Notes under the pieces: generated by a model | What the model was told of the DNA's origin: nothing | What the model saw: the letters and a program-made list of their open reading frames with translations, nothing else | Database searches by the model: none | Part shown: positions 24,806 through 32,733 of the stretch, one piece after another | Numbering within the stretch: the first letter of the stretch is position 1 | Layout of the letters: each line of letters opens with the position of its first letter | Assembly (NCBI RefSeq): GCF_900142895.1 | Contig: NZ_LT670847.1 | Coordinates: 1-64,000 of the forward strand | Length of the DNA: 64,000 bases | Direction: 5' to 3' | DNA from: Vreelandella subglaciescola | GTDB taxonomy: Bacteria > Pseudomonadota > Gammaproteobacteria > Pseudomonadales > Halomonadaceae | Program-made: the position numbers and the translations under genes

Positions 24806-26149
24806 TCATGAGACCTCCTCGGCCACCTGAACCGCAATGCGATGGCAGGCGTTATTGAGATAGCCCTTGGGGTTCCAGCCCGGCACCACCATGGGCTGAG
24901 AAAGGCCGTTCTCGTCGGTGGCTCTGGCCCAGACTTCAAAGTAGCCGGGCTCGGGAAACTCGACCGAGGTGGTCCAGCGCTGCCAGGCCAAGCGGTTGGG
25001 CGGGTTTTTCAGTTCAGCGTCGTGCCACGTGGCCCCGAAGTCGATGGACACCTGCACTTTTTTCACCGCCAGATCGCCGGCCCAGGCATGGCCGCGCACC
25101 GTCATCGCTTCGCCAAGCGCCTGGTCGGCCCCGGACTGCGGAAACGTCACCAGAGATTTCACCGGCATCGACTGGATGGTCACAAAGTCTTCCAGCGGTA
25201 CCTGACTGCCCGGCGCCACGGGATGTTGGGGTACGCTATAGGAAGGCGCGGCCATCTTGGTGCCGTCGTGTTTTTGATTGCGGATCACAATGCGTTTTAA
25301 CCACTTTCCCGAGACCGACCCCGGCCAGCCGCCGCACACGACGCGTAGCGGATAGCCGTTGAGATAAGGTATGTCCTCGCCATTCATCGCCCAGGCGATC
25401 AGTGACTCATCTTCCAGAGCTTTCTCGATGGGCACGCCGCGTGAAATGGCGTCTTTATCGGGGTTGCCGCTGGCATGGGCGTCAGCGCCATAGTTACCGG
25501 TATAGACGGCGTCGTCGGCGATGCCGCAGGCCTCAAGCACATCGCGCAGGCGCACGCCGGTAAAGGTCGGGCAGGCCACTGCGCCGGTCGTCCACTGGTT
25601 GCCGCTGGCCGAGGGCACGAACTCGCTGCGGCCATTGCCACCACATTCCACCTGTAGCTGGTAGGTGTGGTGCTCGAACTGCTCCTTGAGCTCGGCAATG
25701 CTGAAGCTCTGCGGGTTTTTGCAGGACTCTCCGCCGATTTCGAGCTGCCAGGTATCCGCATCGATGTCTGCTATCGCCGGTGGAATGCCGTTGTTGCGCA
25801 CGAACATGTGCCGGGCCGGGGTGATGTCATCGTCGAGCAGATGAGGCGGCGTTTCGGCGTTAATCGGCCGGTCATTGAGGACGGTCAGCCCTTCCTTGCC
25901 CTTCAGTTGGAAGGACTCGTTGCTCTGGGCCAACGCCGCCGGGATCAGTCCGCCGGGCATATGATTGGCAAAGGGAATCGAGCCGCCGACGGCGGCGGCC
26001 ATGGCCAGTAAGCTCGAGCGTTTCAAAAAGCCGCGGCGACTGGTCGGGTCGACTTCACGATCCCAGAGCTGTTTATCGGCCATTTCAGGGTCGTCGGAAT
26101 AGAGCTCGTGGATGCCACGGGCTTTGGTATCAGTGGGGCGTTTCTTCAT
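24806..26149 (-). CDS. Molybdopterin sulfite dehydrogenase (sulfite oxidase family, SorA-like)
   Basis: A 447-residue periplasmic enzyme exported by the Tat pathway: the twin-arginine signal SRRGFLKRSS is near residues 38-48, later than usual, after an acidic leader. The Mo-binding domain carries the pterin-linked Cys in VECGGNGRSEF, plus GVRLRDVLEACG, PYLNGYPLRVVCGGWPG and a C-terminal dimerisation domain (VQVSIDFGATWHDAEL). It oxidises sulfite to sulfate and passes electrons to a cytochrome c. Start ATG 26149 has AGGAG; the longer frame to 26227 does not. The stop TGA overlaps a former cytochrome start (ATGA at 24806-24809), now cut off by IS copy 3. Confidence 0.88.
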   Translation of the reverse strand: MKKRPTDTKARGIHELYSDDPEMADKQLWDREVDPTSRRGFLKRSSLLAMAAAVGGSIPFANHMPGGLIPAALAQSNESFQLKGKEGLTVLNDRPINAETPPHLLDDDITPARHMFVRNNGIPPAIADIDADTWQLEIGGESCKNPQSFSIAELKEQFEHHTYQLQVECGGNGRSEFVPSASGNQWTTGAVACPTFTGVRLRDVLEACGIADDAVYTGNYGADAHASGNPDKDAISRGVPIEKALEDESLIAWAMNGEDIPYLNGYPLRVVCGGWPGSVSGKWLKRIVIRNQKHDGTKMAAPSYSVPQHPVAPGSQVPLEDFVTIQSMPVKSLVTFPQSGADQALGEAMTVRGHAWAGDLAVKKVQVSIDFGATWHDAELKNPPNRLAWQRWTTSVEFPEPGYFEVWARATDENGLSQPMVVPGWNPKGYLNNACHRIAVQVAEEVS

Positions 26150-26312
26150 TGTAGAACTCCTGGCTGGCCCGCAGACCGGCTGAGATATCGCCGGACGGGC
26201 CTTATTGTCATTGTTGGCTAGGACCAAACATCGTGCGCCGCTTAATCAAGCTGGGATATTGTTTGAATAGAGTCAAGTTGCATAGAAACAATCAGACGGA
26301 AGGAGGATAACG

Positions 26313-26848
26313 ATGGCTTTTGCTGTGTCTGTGGAGCTTGTGGCAGTTCGCCACGGGATGACCGCCTGGAACCTGGAGCGCCGCTATCAGGGCCAGCGCG
26401 ATATTCCGTTGGTGTTTCCCGAAGCCGAAGCGGCACTGTTGCGCCTGCGCCAAGGCCTTGAAAGCGAGCGCTTTGAGCTGATTTATACCAGCGATCTGAC
26501 GCGCTGCCGCCAGACGCTCGAATGGTCGCAGGCCGCCCGCGACGGCGTGCCGGTGTTGCCCGAGCGGCGATGCAAACCGGCTCAACAGAATCGGTCAAGA
26601 CAGAGCCGGTGAAAGTCCTCGCCGTGGCTCACGGCGGGGTGATCCACGAGCTACGCCGGCGCTTTGAGCGCGTGGCCTTCTGGGACTCCACCGTGAATCA
26701 GGCCGAAGGACGACGCTGGCAGCTTCGCTATCAGCCGACTCACTCCACCGATCAAACAGACCGAGCCACCGACCAAGCAGACAAGGGAGCAGGCGAATGG
26801 CAGTGCAGCTATTCATCGGCGGTGCCTGCGCCGCCTGCGCGACCTTAA
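26313..26848 (+). pseudogene. Histidine phosphatase (CobC-like alpha-ribazole phosphatase), internal deletion
   Basis: The frame from ATG 26313 (strong AAGGAGGA site) begins with the phosphatase catalytic motif VAVRHGMTAWNLERRYQGQRD and continues to VLPERR, then runs to a stop at 26612. A different frame resumes at about 26565 with KVLAVAHGGVIHELRRRF, the second catalytic His region, and runs to 26848. The middle of the family (the REMDFG segment and about 60-80 residues) is missing. A deletion that also changed frame explains this. The position just before a cobU remnant and a B12 riboswitch suggests it was CobC rather than a generic phosphoglycerate mutase; that is inference. Confidence 0.78.
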
Positions 26849-26933
26849 CGGCTGGTTCAATCAGGACGCGGCGACGCGTGCCGAGCGCGTTTGGTACGTG
26901 CGCCACGGGCTGGCCATGCCCTTGAAGGGGTAA
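26797..26933 (+). pseudogene. cobU: cobU remnant (adenosylcobinamide kinase/guanylyltransferase) with about 130 codons deleted
   Basis: An ATG at 26797 with AAGGGAG reads MAVQLFIGGA, the start of a CobU/CobP P-loop protein just before the expected RSGKS. Within about ten codons another frame gives LRDLNGWFNQDAATRAERVWYVRHGLAMPLKG and TAA at 26931. This matches the conserved CobU C-terminus (NQ, AAR-ER-V, V-GLP-LKG pattern). Thus both ends remain and the core is gone. The junction lies in a GCCTGCGCCGCCTGCGC repeat, consistent with a slipped-repeat deletion. It overlaps the end of the phosphatase remnant as in a former operon. Confidence 0.75.
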
Positions 26934-26984
26934 CCCCACGGTGGCGTTGCTTTCGCCGATGCAACTTGCTAGTTTACGCGCACT

Positions 26985-27207
26985 TTCTCAGGTGCCAGCC
27001 GCAACGTGCGGCGGTGAAACGGGAAGTCGGTGCCCATTCCGACGCTGCCCCCGCAACGGTGATCGAGACAACCGCAACGCATGCCACTGCGCCGCTTTTT
27101 TATCTACAACGTATAAAAAACGCGTGGGAAGGGCGCTGCGGAATAAAGGTGCGCATGCCGTAAACACCCAACGCCCTTTTGCTCGTCAGCCCGGAGACCG
27201 GCCTGAG
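26985..27207 (+). promoter_or_regulatory. Cobalamin (AdoCbl) riboswitch
   Basis: The conserved core is directly readable: GGTGCC (26991), GGCGGTGAAACGGGAA, TCGGTGCCCATTCCGACGC, TGCCCCCGCAACGGTGATCGAG, the ATGCCACTGC loop segment (27081-27090), and the B12 box AGCCCGGAGACCGGCC (27188-27203). The peripheral insert between 27070 and 27185 is long and contains an AAGGGCG/CGCCCTT stem. The remaining leader to btuB (to 27381) is about 175 bp and should hold the expression platform; a weak GGCGC-GTCTG-GCGCC hairpin is seen near 27290. It should lower btuBFCD expression when cobalamin is plentiful. With its leader it accounts for the gap 26934-27381. Confidence 0.93.
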
Positions 27208-27381
27208 AGGTCAGGTATATAAACCGGATACATAAACCCGGTACACAAGCCGTGGCGCGGTGGGCGTTGGCAGGCGGATAAGGCGCGTCTGGCGCCGGTC
27301 TCTGCTGCTCCCTTCATCTTCCCCGCCCGGTCAAAAAATGATGACTCCGTGCGGGTGAGCACGATGAGCAAGGGATCTTTC

Positions 27382-29238
27382 ATGTCTAACCGTCTTTTCA
27401 AGTCCGGCCGTTTTCACGCCGGCAAAACGCTTGCGACTTTCAGTTTGGCCGCACTCCCGCTGGCCGTGCATGCCCAGAGCGTTAACGTACCGAGCGAACC
27501 GGATAGCGCCGGGGCGCTCAACCCGATGGTGGTTACCGCAGCTCTGGCGCCGCGCACCGCTGATGAAACGCTGTCTTCCGTCACCGTATTGGACGAAGCC
27601 ACGTTGCGCCGCCAGGATCCCACCGATCTCACCGACCTGCTACGCGGCCAGCCGGGGGTCGATGTGTCGTCCAACGGCACGTTTGGCAAGGTCAGCGGCG
27701 TGTATATCCGTGGCACCAAGAATAACCAGAGCCTGCTGATGATCGACGGTATTCGTCTGCGCTCGGCGGCAACCGGCGGTGCTGCCTGGCAGTTTCTTGA
27801 CCCGCGTATGTTCGAAAGCGCTGAAATTGTGCGCGGCCCCAAAGGTAGCCTCTACGGCGCCGATGCCGTGGGCGGCGTAGTGCAGCTTTTTACCCCGCAG
27901 GGGGAAGGCCGGCCGACTCCAAGCCTCTCGCTGGGCGGCGGCAGCTTCAACACCCAGCGCGCCAGTGCTTCGCTTTCGGGCAGCAGCGGCGGCACAAGCT
28001 ACCACGTCGCCGCCAGCCGCTTTGATACCGACGGCTACGAAATCGTCAAAGGTGAGAGCGACAAAGGCTACGACAATACCTCTGCTTTGGTGCGCCTTGC
28101 GCATACTTTTTCCAGCGGTGTCGAGCTCGGTCTTTTGGGGCTGCGGGCCCGTGGCAACACCGAGTTCGATCAGTTTGGGCCGGCGGATACCGACTATGTG
28201 CAGCAGGTGGCCGGTATCTATGGCGAGATCCCCATCAGCAGTGGCTGGTCTAGCCGGCTGACGTTGAGCGAAGCGCGCGACGAGCAAGAAAATCATAACG
28301 ACTTTGGGGGGAGCGTTTTCGAGACTCAGACGCGCACGACACGCTGGGAAAATACCTGGGATATCGGTAACCACCAGCTTATTGCCGGGGCCGAATACCA
28401 GGACGATAGCGTGGACGGCAGCGATGTTGGCTACGACGTTGAGAGCCGCTACAACCGCGCGGTTTTTACCCAGGCGCTGTTAGATTTCTCGCCCTTTACC
28501 GCCCAGGCCAGCCTACGTTTTGACGATAACCAGGCCTACAGCGACGAGGCGACCGGTGGTCTGGCGCTGGGTTACGACTTAGATGATCATCACACCCTGC
28601 GCGCCAGCTACGCCACCGCCTTTCGCGCGCCAAGCTTTGACGAACTCTACTATCCAGGTACTTTTCAAAACCCTGACCTCAAGGCGGAAACCTCGGACAA
28701 TATCGAGCTGGGGGTTCGCGCGCAGCTAGCGCACGGCTTTTGGGATTTGGCGCTGTACCAAAATAATATTGATGATCTGATCACCAACGTCGATACCTCC
28801 GGTAACGGCTTTGTGGATACGCCGAAAAACGTCAGTCGTGCGCGGATTCGCGGGGCAGAGCTCTCCGCGGGCGTTGATATTGACGACTGGACACTGCGCG
28901 CGGCGCTGACTTATACCGACCCCGAGAACCGTGAGCTAGACAAGCGTCTGATCCGGCGCTCCACGCAGAGCCTGCGCTTTGACGCCGATCGCGCGCTGGG
29001 TGACTGGTCACTTGGCGGCACGCTGATTGCGCAGAACCATCGCTACGACGATGAGGCTAATCAAGATCGCATGGCAGGCGCCACGACTCTCAAGCTTCGG
29101 GCGGGCTATGCTTTTTCCCCGGGATGGTCTGCACGCCTGACCGTCGAAGACGCACTCGACCGGGAGTACAAGACGGTGAAGGGCTACGAAGCCGCCGGCC
29201 GTGCGGCCTATCTGAGCGTGAGCTTCGGTGCTCAATAA
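27382..29238 (+). CDS. btuB: TonB-dependent cobalamin outer-membrane receptor BtuB
   Basis: A 618-residue outer-membrane protein. A signal peptide (KTLATFSLAALPLAVHAQ) is followed by a TonB box-like segment (NPMVVTA) and a plug domain (LTDLLRGQPGVDVSSNG, GVYIRGTKNNQSLLMIDGIRL, AEIVRGPKGSLYGADAVGGVV). A 22-strand barrel with the TonB-receptor motif FRAPSFDELYYPGTFQNPDLKAE ends in AAYLSVSFGAQ. Its downstream position from a B12 riboswitch and upstream of btuF, btuC and btuD fixes the substrate as cobalamin or a related corrinoid. I use ATG 27382 with AAGGGA; ATGs at 27349 and 27364 are alternatives. Confidence 0.93.
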   Translation: MSNRLFKSGRFHAGKTLATFSLAALPLAVHAQSVNVPSEPDSAGALNPMVVTAALAPRTADETLSSVTVLDEATLRRQDPTDLTDLLRGQPGVDVSSNGTFGKVSGVYIRGTKNNQSLLMIDGIRLRSAATGGAAWQFLDPRMFESAEIVRGPKGSLYGADAVGGVVQLFTPQGEGRPTPSLSLGGGSFNTQRASASLSGSSGGTSYHVAASRFDTDGYEIVKGESDKGYDNTSALVRLAHTFSSGVELGLLGLRARGNTEFDQFGPADTDYVQQVAGIYGEIPISSGWSSRLTLSEARDEQENHNDFGGSVFETQTRTTRWENTWDIGNHQLIAGAEYQDDSVDGSDVGYDVESRYNRAVFTQALLDFSPFTAQASLRFDDNQAYSDEATGGLALGYDLDDHHTLRASYATAFRAPSFDELYYPGTFQNPDLKAETSDNIELGVRAQLAHGFWDLALYQNNIDDLITNVDTSGNGFVDTPKNVSRARIRGAELSAGVDIDDWTLRAALTYTDPENRELDKRLIRRSTQSLRFDADRALGDWSLGGTLIAQNHRYDDEANQDRMAGATTLKLRAGYAFSPGWSARLTVEDALDREYKTVKGYEAAGRAAYLSVSFGAQ

Positions 29239-30196
29239 GCGCTTTCAACGCCGCTTCACGCCGCTCGCTGGAGCGGCGCTATGGCTATGTCTAGCTAATA
29301 GCGCCGTTGCCGTTGCCGTTGCCGATATCAAGGCAGAGACAGAGGCAGAGAGCGAGCGCTGCGCAGTGGATGATCTGGAGCGCGAGGTCTGCCTTGAGGC
29401 GCCGGCATCGCGGATTGCCGCGCTCTCGCCCGGTGCCACCGAGCTGGCCTTTGCCGCCGGCGCAGGAAGCAACGTCGTCGCCGTGGTGGAACACAGCGAT
29501 TACCCGCCCGCTGCCAAGGCGCTGCCCTCGGTGGGCGACTATAACCGCATCGATCTGGAAGCGCTGGTGGGGCTTGAGCCCGACCTGGTGATTGGCTGGG
29601 TTACGGGTAACCCCGACGAGCAGTTGAAAACGCTGAAATCGCTGGATATGGCGGTGTTTTACATTGAGCCGCGGACAACAGAAGCTGTGGCCAGCGCCCT
29701 TGGACGGCTGGCGCATCTGGCCGGCAGCGACGCCGTCGGCCGCGAGGAAGCCGAGCGTTTTCGCGACGGCATGGCCGAGCTGAAAGCCCGCTATAGCGAG
29801 CGCGAGCCGGTCAGCGTGTTTTATCAGGTATGGGACGCCCCGCTGATGAGTATCAACAAAGAGCACCTGATCGGCCGGGCCATTGAAGACTGCGGCGGGG
29901 TCAACGTCTTCGGCGACCAGCCCCGGCTGGTGCCTCGCCTTGACGACGAGGCCGTTCTCCAGGCCAATCCCGATGTCATCATCACCGGCCGCAGCGGCGA
30001 CGCTGATAGTGATGACAAGAGCAGCGCTTGGCTGGCCCACTGGCAGCAGTATCCAGGCATGACTGCGGTAGCTGAAGGCAATCTCTTTACCGTACCGGCG
30101 GACTGGCTGGTGCGGCCCACGCCGCGTTTTCTGCAGGGTGCCGAGGCGCTCTGTGAACGCCTTGACCGTGCGCGGCACGGCAACGAGCACGAATAG
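29228..30196 (+). CDS. btuF: Cobalamin-binding periplasmic protein BtuF
   Basis: A 322-residue cluster A-2 solute-binding protein. A signal peptide (AGAALWLCLANSAVA) is followed by RIAALSPGATELAFAAGAGSNVVAVVEHSDYP, GDYNRIDLEALVGLEPDLVIGW, and a second lobe with SVFYQVWDAPLMSINKEHLIGRAIEDCGG. These are typical of BtuF. The start is GTG 29228, overlapping the btuB end by 11 bases. It hands corrinoid to BtuCD. A Trp in each cleft-lining loop, as in E. coli BtuF, is seen (IGW, VW). Confidence 0.9.
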   Translation: MLNKRFQRRFTPLAGAALWLCLANSAVAVAVADIKAETEAESERCAVDDLEREVCLEAPASRIAALSPGATELAFAAGAGSNVVAVVEHSDYPPAAKALPSVGDYNRIDLEALVGLEPDLVIGWVTGNPDEQLKTLKSLDMAVFYIEPRTTEAVASALGRLAHLAGSDAVGREEAERFRDGMAELKARYSEREPVSVFYQVWDAPLMSINKEHLIGRAIEDCGGVNVFGDQPRLVPRLDDEAVLQANPDVIITGRSGDADSDDKSSAWLAHWQQYPGMTAVAEGNLFTVPADWLVRPTPRFLQGAEALCERLDRARHGNEHE

Positions 30197-31197
30197 TGGT
30201 TGCCCGCACGGGGCTGGGTCGTACAGGATTTAGCCGTACCGGGATGCCCTTGATGGTGCTGGCGCTGTGCGCGCTGGCGGCACTGGCGCTCGCGCTGGGG
30301 ATAGGCAGCGCGTCCATTTCGCTTGAGCAGCTGTGGGCGATTGCCCAAGGCGGCGGCGACGGCCTGGCGCGCACCATGGTGGTGGAGCTGCGCCTGCCTC
30401 GGGCGCTGTCGGCCTTTGCCGTGGGCGGGCTGTTGGCCGTGGCCGGCGCGCTGATGCAGGTGCTGCTGCGCAACCCGCTGGCTGATCCTTACGTACTGGG
30501 GCTTTCCGGCGGCGCGTCCATCGGCGCGCTGGGCGCCATGCTGCTGGGTGCGGGCGGGCTCTGGGCCTCGGGGTCGGCGTTTGGCGGGGCCTTTGTGTCG
30601 ACGCTGTTGGTGTTCGGGCTGGCCCACGGCAAAGGCGGCTGGGCGCCCACGCGATTGCTGCTGACCGGCGTGGTGGTGGCCTCGGGCTGGGGCGCGATGA
30701 TTACCCTGATGCTGTCGATGACGCCCGCCGAGCGCCTGCCCGGCATGCTCTACTGGCTGATGGGCGATCTGTCCTACGCGCGCACGCCCTGGCCGCCGCT
30801 GATACTGCTGCTGGTGACCTGCGTGGCGCTGTTGCCGCTGGGGCGCAGCCTTAACGTGCTGGCCCGTGGCCCGCAGCAGGCCGCCGCGCTGGGGGTCGAT
30901 GCCCGTCCGCTGGAGTGGGGCATTTACGCCGTGGCCAGCCTGCTGACCGCGGTGGCGGTGACTACCGCTGGCAGCATCGGCTTTGTCGGACTAGTGGTGC
31001 CGCATATGCTGCGCCTGGTGTTGGGCAACGACCAGCGCCTGACGCTGCCCGCCTGCGCGCTGGCCGGCGGCACGCTGCTGCTGCTGGCCGATACCCTGGC
31101 GCGCACGGTGATTGCCCCCGAGCAGCTGCCGGTGGGCGTGATTACCGCGCTGCTCGGCGTGCCGACGTTTCTTGTCTTGCTTTACCGGAGCCGCTGA
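30196..31197 (+). CDS. btuC: Cobalamin ABC transporter permease BtuC
   Basis: A 333-residue FecCD-family permease with about ten transmembrane helices. Family signatures visible are ELRLPRALSAFAVGGLLAVAGALMQ (about residues 65-89), NPLADPYVLGLSGGASIGA (about 93-111) and TTAGSIGFVGLVVPHMLRLVLGNDQR (about 255-280). The start is GTG 30196, sharing one base with the btuF stop, and the gene overlaps btuD. Together with BtuD it forms the inner-membrane importer. Confidence 0.92.
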   Translation: MVARTGLGRTGFSRTGMPLMVLALCALAALALALGIGSASISLEQLWAIAQGGGDGLARTMVVELRLPRALSAFAVGGLLAVAGALMQVLLRNPLADPYVLGLSGGASIGALGAMLLGAGGLWASGSAFGGAFVSTLLVFGLAHGKGGWAPTRLLLTGVVVASGWGAMITLMLSMTPAERLPGMLYWLMGDLSYARTPWPPLILLLVTCVALLPLGRSLNVLARGPQQAAALGVDARPLEWGIYAVASLLTAVAVTTAGSIGFVGLVVPHMLRLVLGNDQRLTLPACALAGGTLLLLADTLARTVIAPEQLPVGVITALLGVPTFLVLLYRSR

Positions 31198-31967
31198 TGA
31201 GCGTGCTTGCCACTCGTGATCTGGTCATCGATATCCCCAACCGCCCAAGCGGGCGCGCCCTCAGCCTGACGCTTGAACCGGGGCAGGTGTGGGGCGTGCT
31301 GGGCCCCAACGGCGCGGGAAAAACCACGCTGCTGCACACCCTTGCGGGGCTGAACGCGCCGCGCGCAGGAAGCATCGCGCTTGACGACGCGCCGCTTACG
31401 CAGCTGCGCCGCCGGAAAATTGCTCAGCGCCTGGGGCTGGTGTTTCAGGAACGGCTGGACGGCTTTCCCGCCACGGTACTGGAAACCGCGCTGATTGGCC
31501 GGCACCCGTATATGTCGGCGTGGCAACGGGAAGGCGCCGACGATCTGGCCCGCGCCGAGGCGGCGCTTGAACGGCTGGACGTGGCGCACCTGAAAGAGCG
31601 GCTGGTGAATACGCTCTCGGGCGGTGAGCGCCAGCGCGTGGCGATTGCCACGGTGCTGACTCAGGACCCCGCCGTGTGGCTGGTCGATGAGCCCACCAAT
31701 CATCTGGATTTGCACCATCAAAGCTCGGTCATGGCGCTGATGGCCGAACAGGCAAAAGCGGGCAAAACGTTGATGCTGTGCCTGCACGATCTCAACCTTG
31801 CCGCCCGCTGGTGCAGTCACGTGCTGCTGTTATACCCCGACGGCGAAGCCTGCTGGGGCGAAGCACGAACGATGCTGGAGCCCGCCGCGCTGGAGCGGCT
31901 TTACCGCCAGCGCTTAACGGTCGTTGAGGTCAACGGCGCGCCGGTGTTTGTACCCATCAACGGCTAA
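31197..31967 (+). CDS. btuD: Cobalamin ABC transporter ATP-binding protein BtuD
   Basis: A 256-residue ATPase with Walker A GPNGAGKTTLLHT (about residues 37-49), Q-loop region LVFQERLDGFP, signature LSGGERQRVAIATVL (about 139-153), Walker B VWLVDEPTNHLDLHH and the H-loop CLHDLNLAARW. The start ATG 31197 overlaps the btuC stop (ATGA type). The frame also extends upstream within btuC, but that part is unlike any ATPase. It is the last gene of the btuBFCD operon. Confidence 0.92.
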   Translation: MSVLATRDLVIDIPNRPSGRALSLTLEPGQVWGVLGPNGAGKTTLLHTLAGLNAPRAGSIALDDAPLTQLRRRKIAQRLGLVFQERLDGFPATVLETALIGRHPYMSAWQREGADDLARAEAALERLDVAHLKERLVNTLSGGERQRVAIATVLTQDPAVWLVDEPTNHLDLHHQSSVMALMAEQAKAGKTLMLCLHDLNLAARWCSHVLLLYPDGEACWGEARTMLEPAALERLYRQRLTVVEVNGAPVFVPING

Positions 31968-31983
31968 ATAGCCGGTCGTTTTT

Positions 31984-32001
31984 ATGGAAGGATTTTCCAT
32001 A
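31984..32001. promoter_or_regulatory. Inverted repeat TATGGAA / TTCCATA upstream of ytoQ-like gene
   Basis: TATGGAA and TTCCATA are separated by a short AT-rich spacer, between btuD and the YtoQ gene. It may be an operator or a weak terminator. No known consensus is matched. Confidence 0.35.
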
Positions 32002-32054
32002 AATGCGATTTGGGCTATCATGGGTCGTTTCGTGACCACTAGCAGGAGATCACC

Positions 32055-32495
32055 ATGAGTTTTTACGTTTATCTTTCCGGCGAGATTCACACCGATTGGC
32101 GTGACGAAATCCAGCGCGGTGCCGAAGCGGCCGGGCTGGACGTGGTATTCACCGCGCCGGTGACTGATCACGACGCCAGCGACGCCGCCGGCGATCACCT
32201 CGGTGAAGAAAGCCAGAAGTTCTGGCGCGACCACAAGTCCTCCAAGGTCAACTCCATCCGTACGCGTACGCTGATCGAGCAGAGTGACTTTGTCGTGGTG
32301 CGCTTTGGCGACAAGTACAAGCAGTGGAACGCCGCCTTTGACGCCGGCTATTGCGCCGCGCTGGCCAAGCCCTACGTCACGCTGCACAACGAAGACATCG
32401 GCCACCCGCTCAAGGAAGTCGACGCCGAAGCACAAGCCTGGTGCACCAGCACCGATCAGGTAGTGGACATCCTGCGCTACGTGCTCAAGGCCTGA
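32055..32495 (+). CDS. YtoQ family protein
   Basis: A 146-residue soluble protein beginning MSFYVYLSGEIHTDWRDEI. It matches the YtoQ family, with SGEIHTDWR at the N-terminus, a central KVNSIRTRTLIEQSDFVVVRFG and the C-terminal KPYVTLHNEDIGHPLKEVDAEAQAWC. The fold appears related to nucleoside 2-deoxyribosyltransferase-like proteins (Rossmann-like, with a DAGYC motif), but activity is not established. Start ATG 32055 has AGGAG. It is followed by a strong terminator and is probably its own transcript. Confidence 0.85.
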   Translation: MSFYVYLSGEIHTDWRDEIQRGAEAAGLDVVFTAPVTDHDASDAAGDHLGEESQKFWRDHKSSKVNSIRTRTLIEQSDFVVVRFGDKYKQWNAAFDAGYCAALAKPYVTLHNEDIGHPLKEVDAEAQAWCTSTDQVVDILRYVLKA

Positions 32496-32522
32496 TAAAC
32501 GCCTCAGGCAGTGTTGTTGATG

Positions 32523-32551
32523 CAAAAAGCGCCCCGCGGGGCGCTTTTTTT
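32523..32551. terminator. Bidirectional intrinsic terminator after ytoQ-like gene
   Basis: AAAAAGCGCCCC and GGGGCGCTTTTTTT flank a short centre, giving a stem with an A run on one side and a T run on the other. Confidence 0.88.
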
Positions 32552-32596
32552 GTGCGGATTTTGTGCCGCTGATAGCAAGGGCATCTGGCGATGCCG

Positions 32597-32700
32597 GTCG
32601 CGCAGCGTAGCTGCCCTCCTACAATGATGCGTTACACATATCGGGTTTTGTAGGAGGCCAATTTATTGGGCGATGGGAGGCCAGCGGCCTCTTGGTCGCT
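32597..32700. repeat. REP-like palindromic pair (BIME-like)
   Basis: The stretch GCGCAGCGTAGCTGCCCTCC followed by TACAA (about 32600-32624) resembles inverse REP elements of Pseudomonas and Halomonas type. Its partner TTGTAGGAGGCC occurs in inverted orientation at about 32648-32659, followed by a second short stem (GAGGCCAGCGGCCTC, about 32676-32690). It lies between ytoQ and the convergent tmm gene. Only one such pair was noticed in the window. Confidence 0.55.
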
Positions 32701-32733
32701 ATGGCTTAGGCGCCTTGTGGACGGCTATATCTA

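Noticed and set aside
26313..26612. A short intact phosphoglycerate mutase
   Set aside because: At 99 residues it lacks the second catalytic His region, which lies downstream in another frame; a remnant is the better reading.
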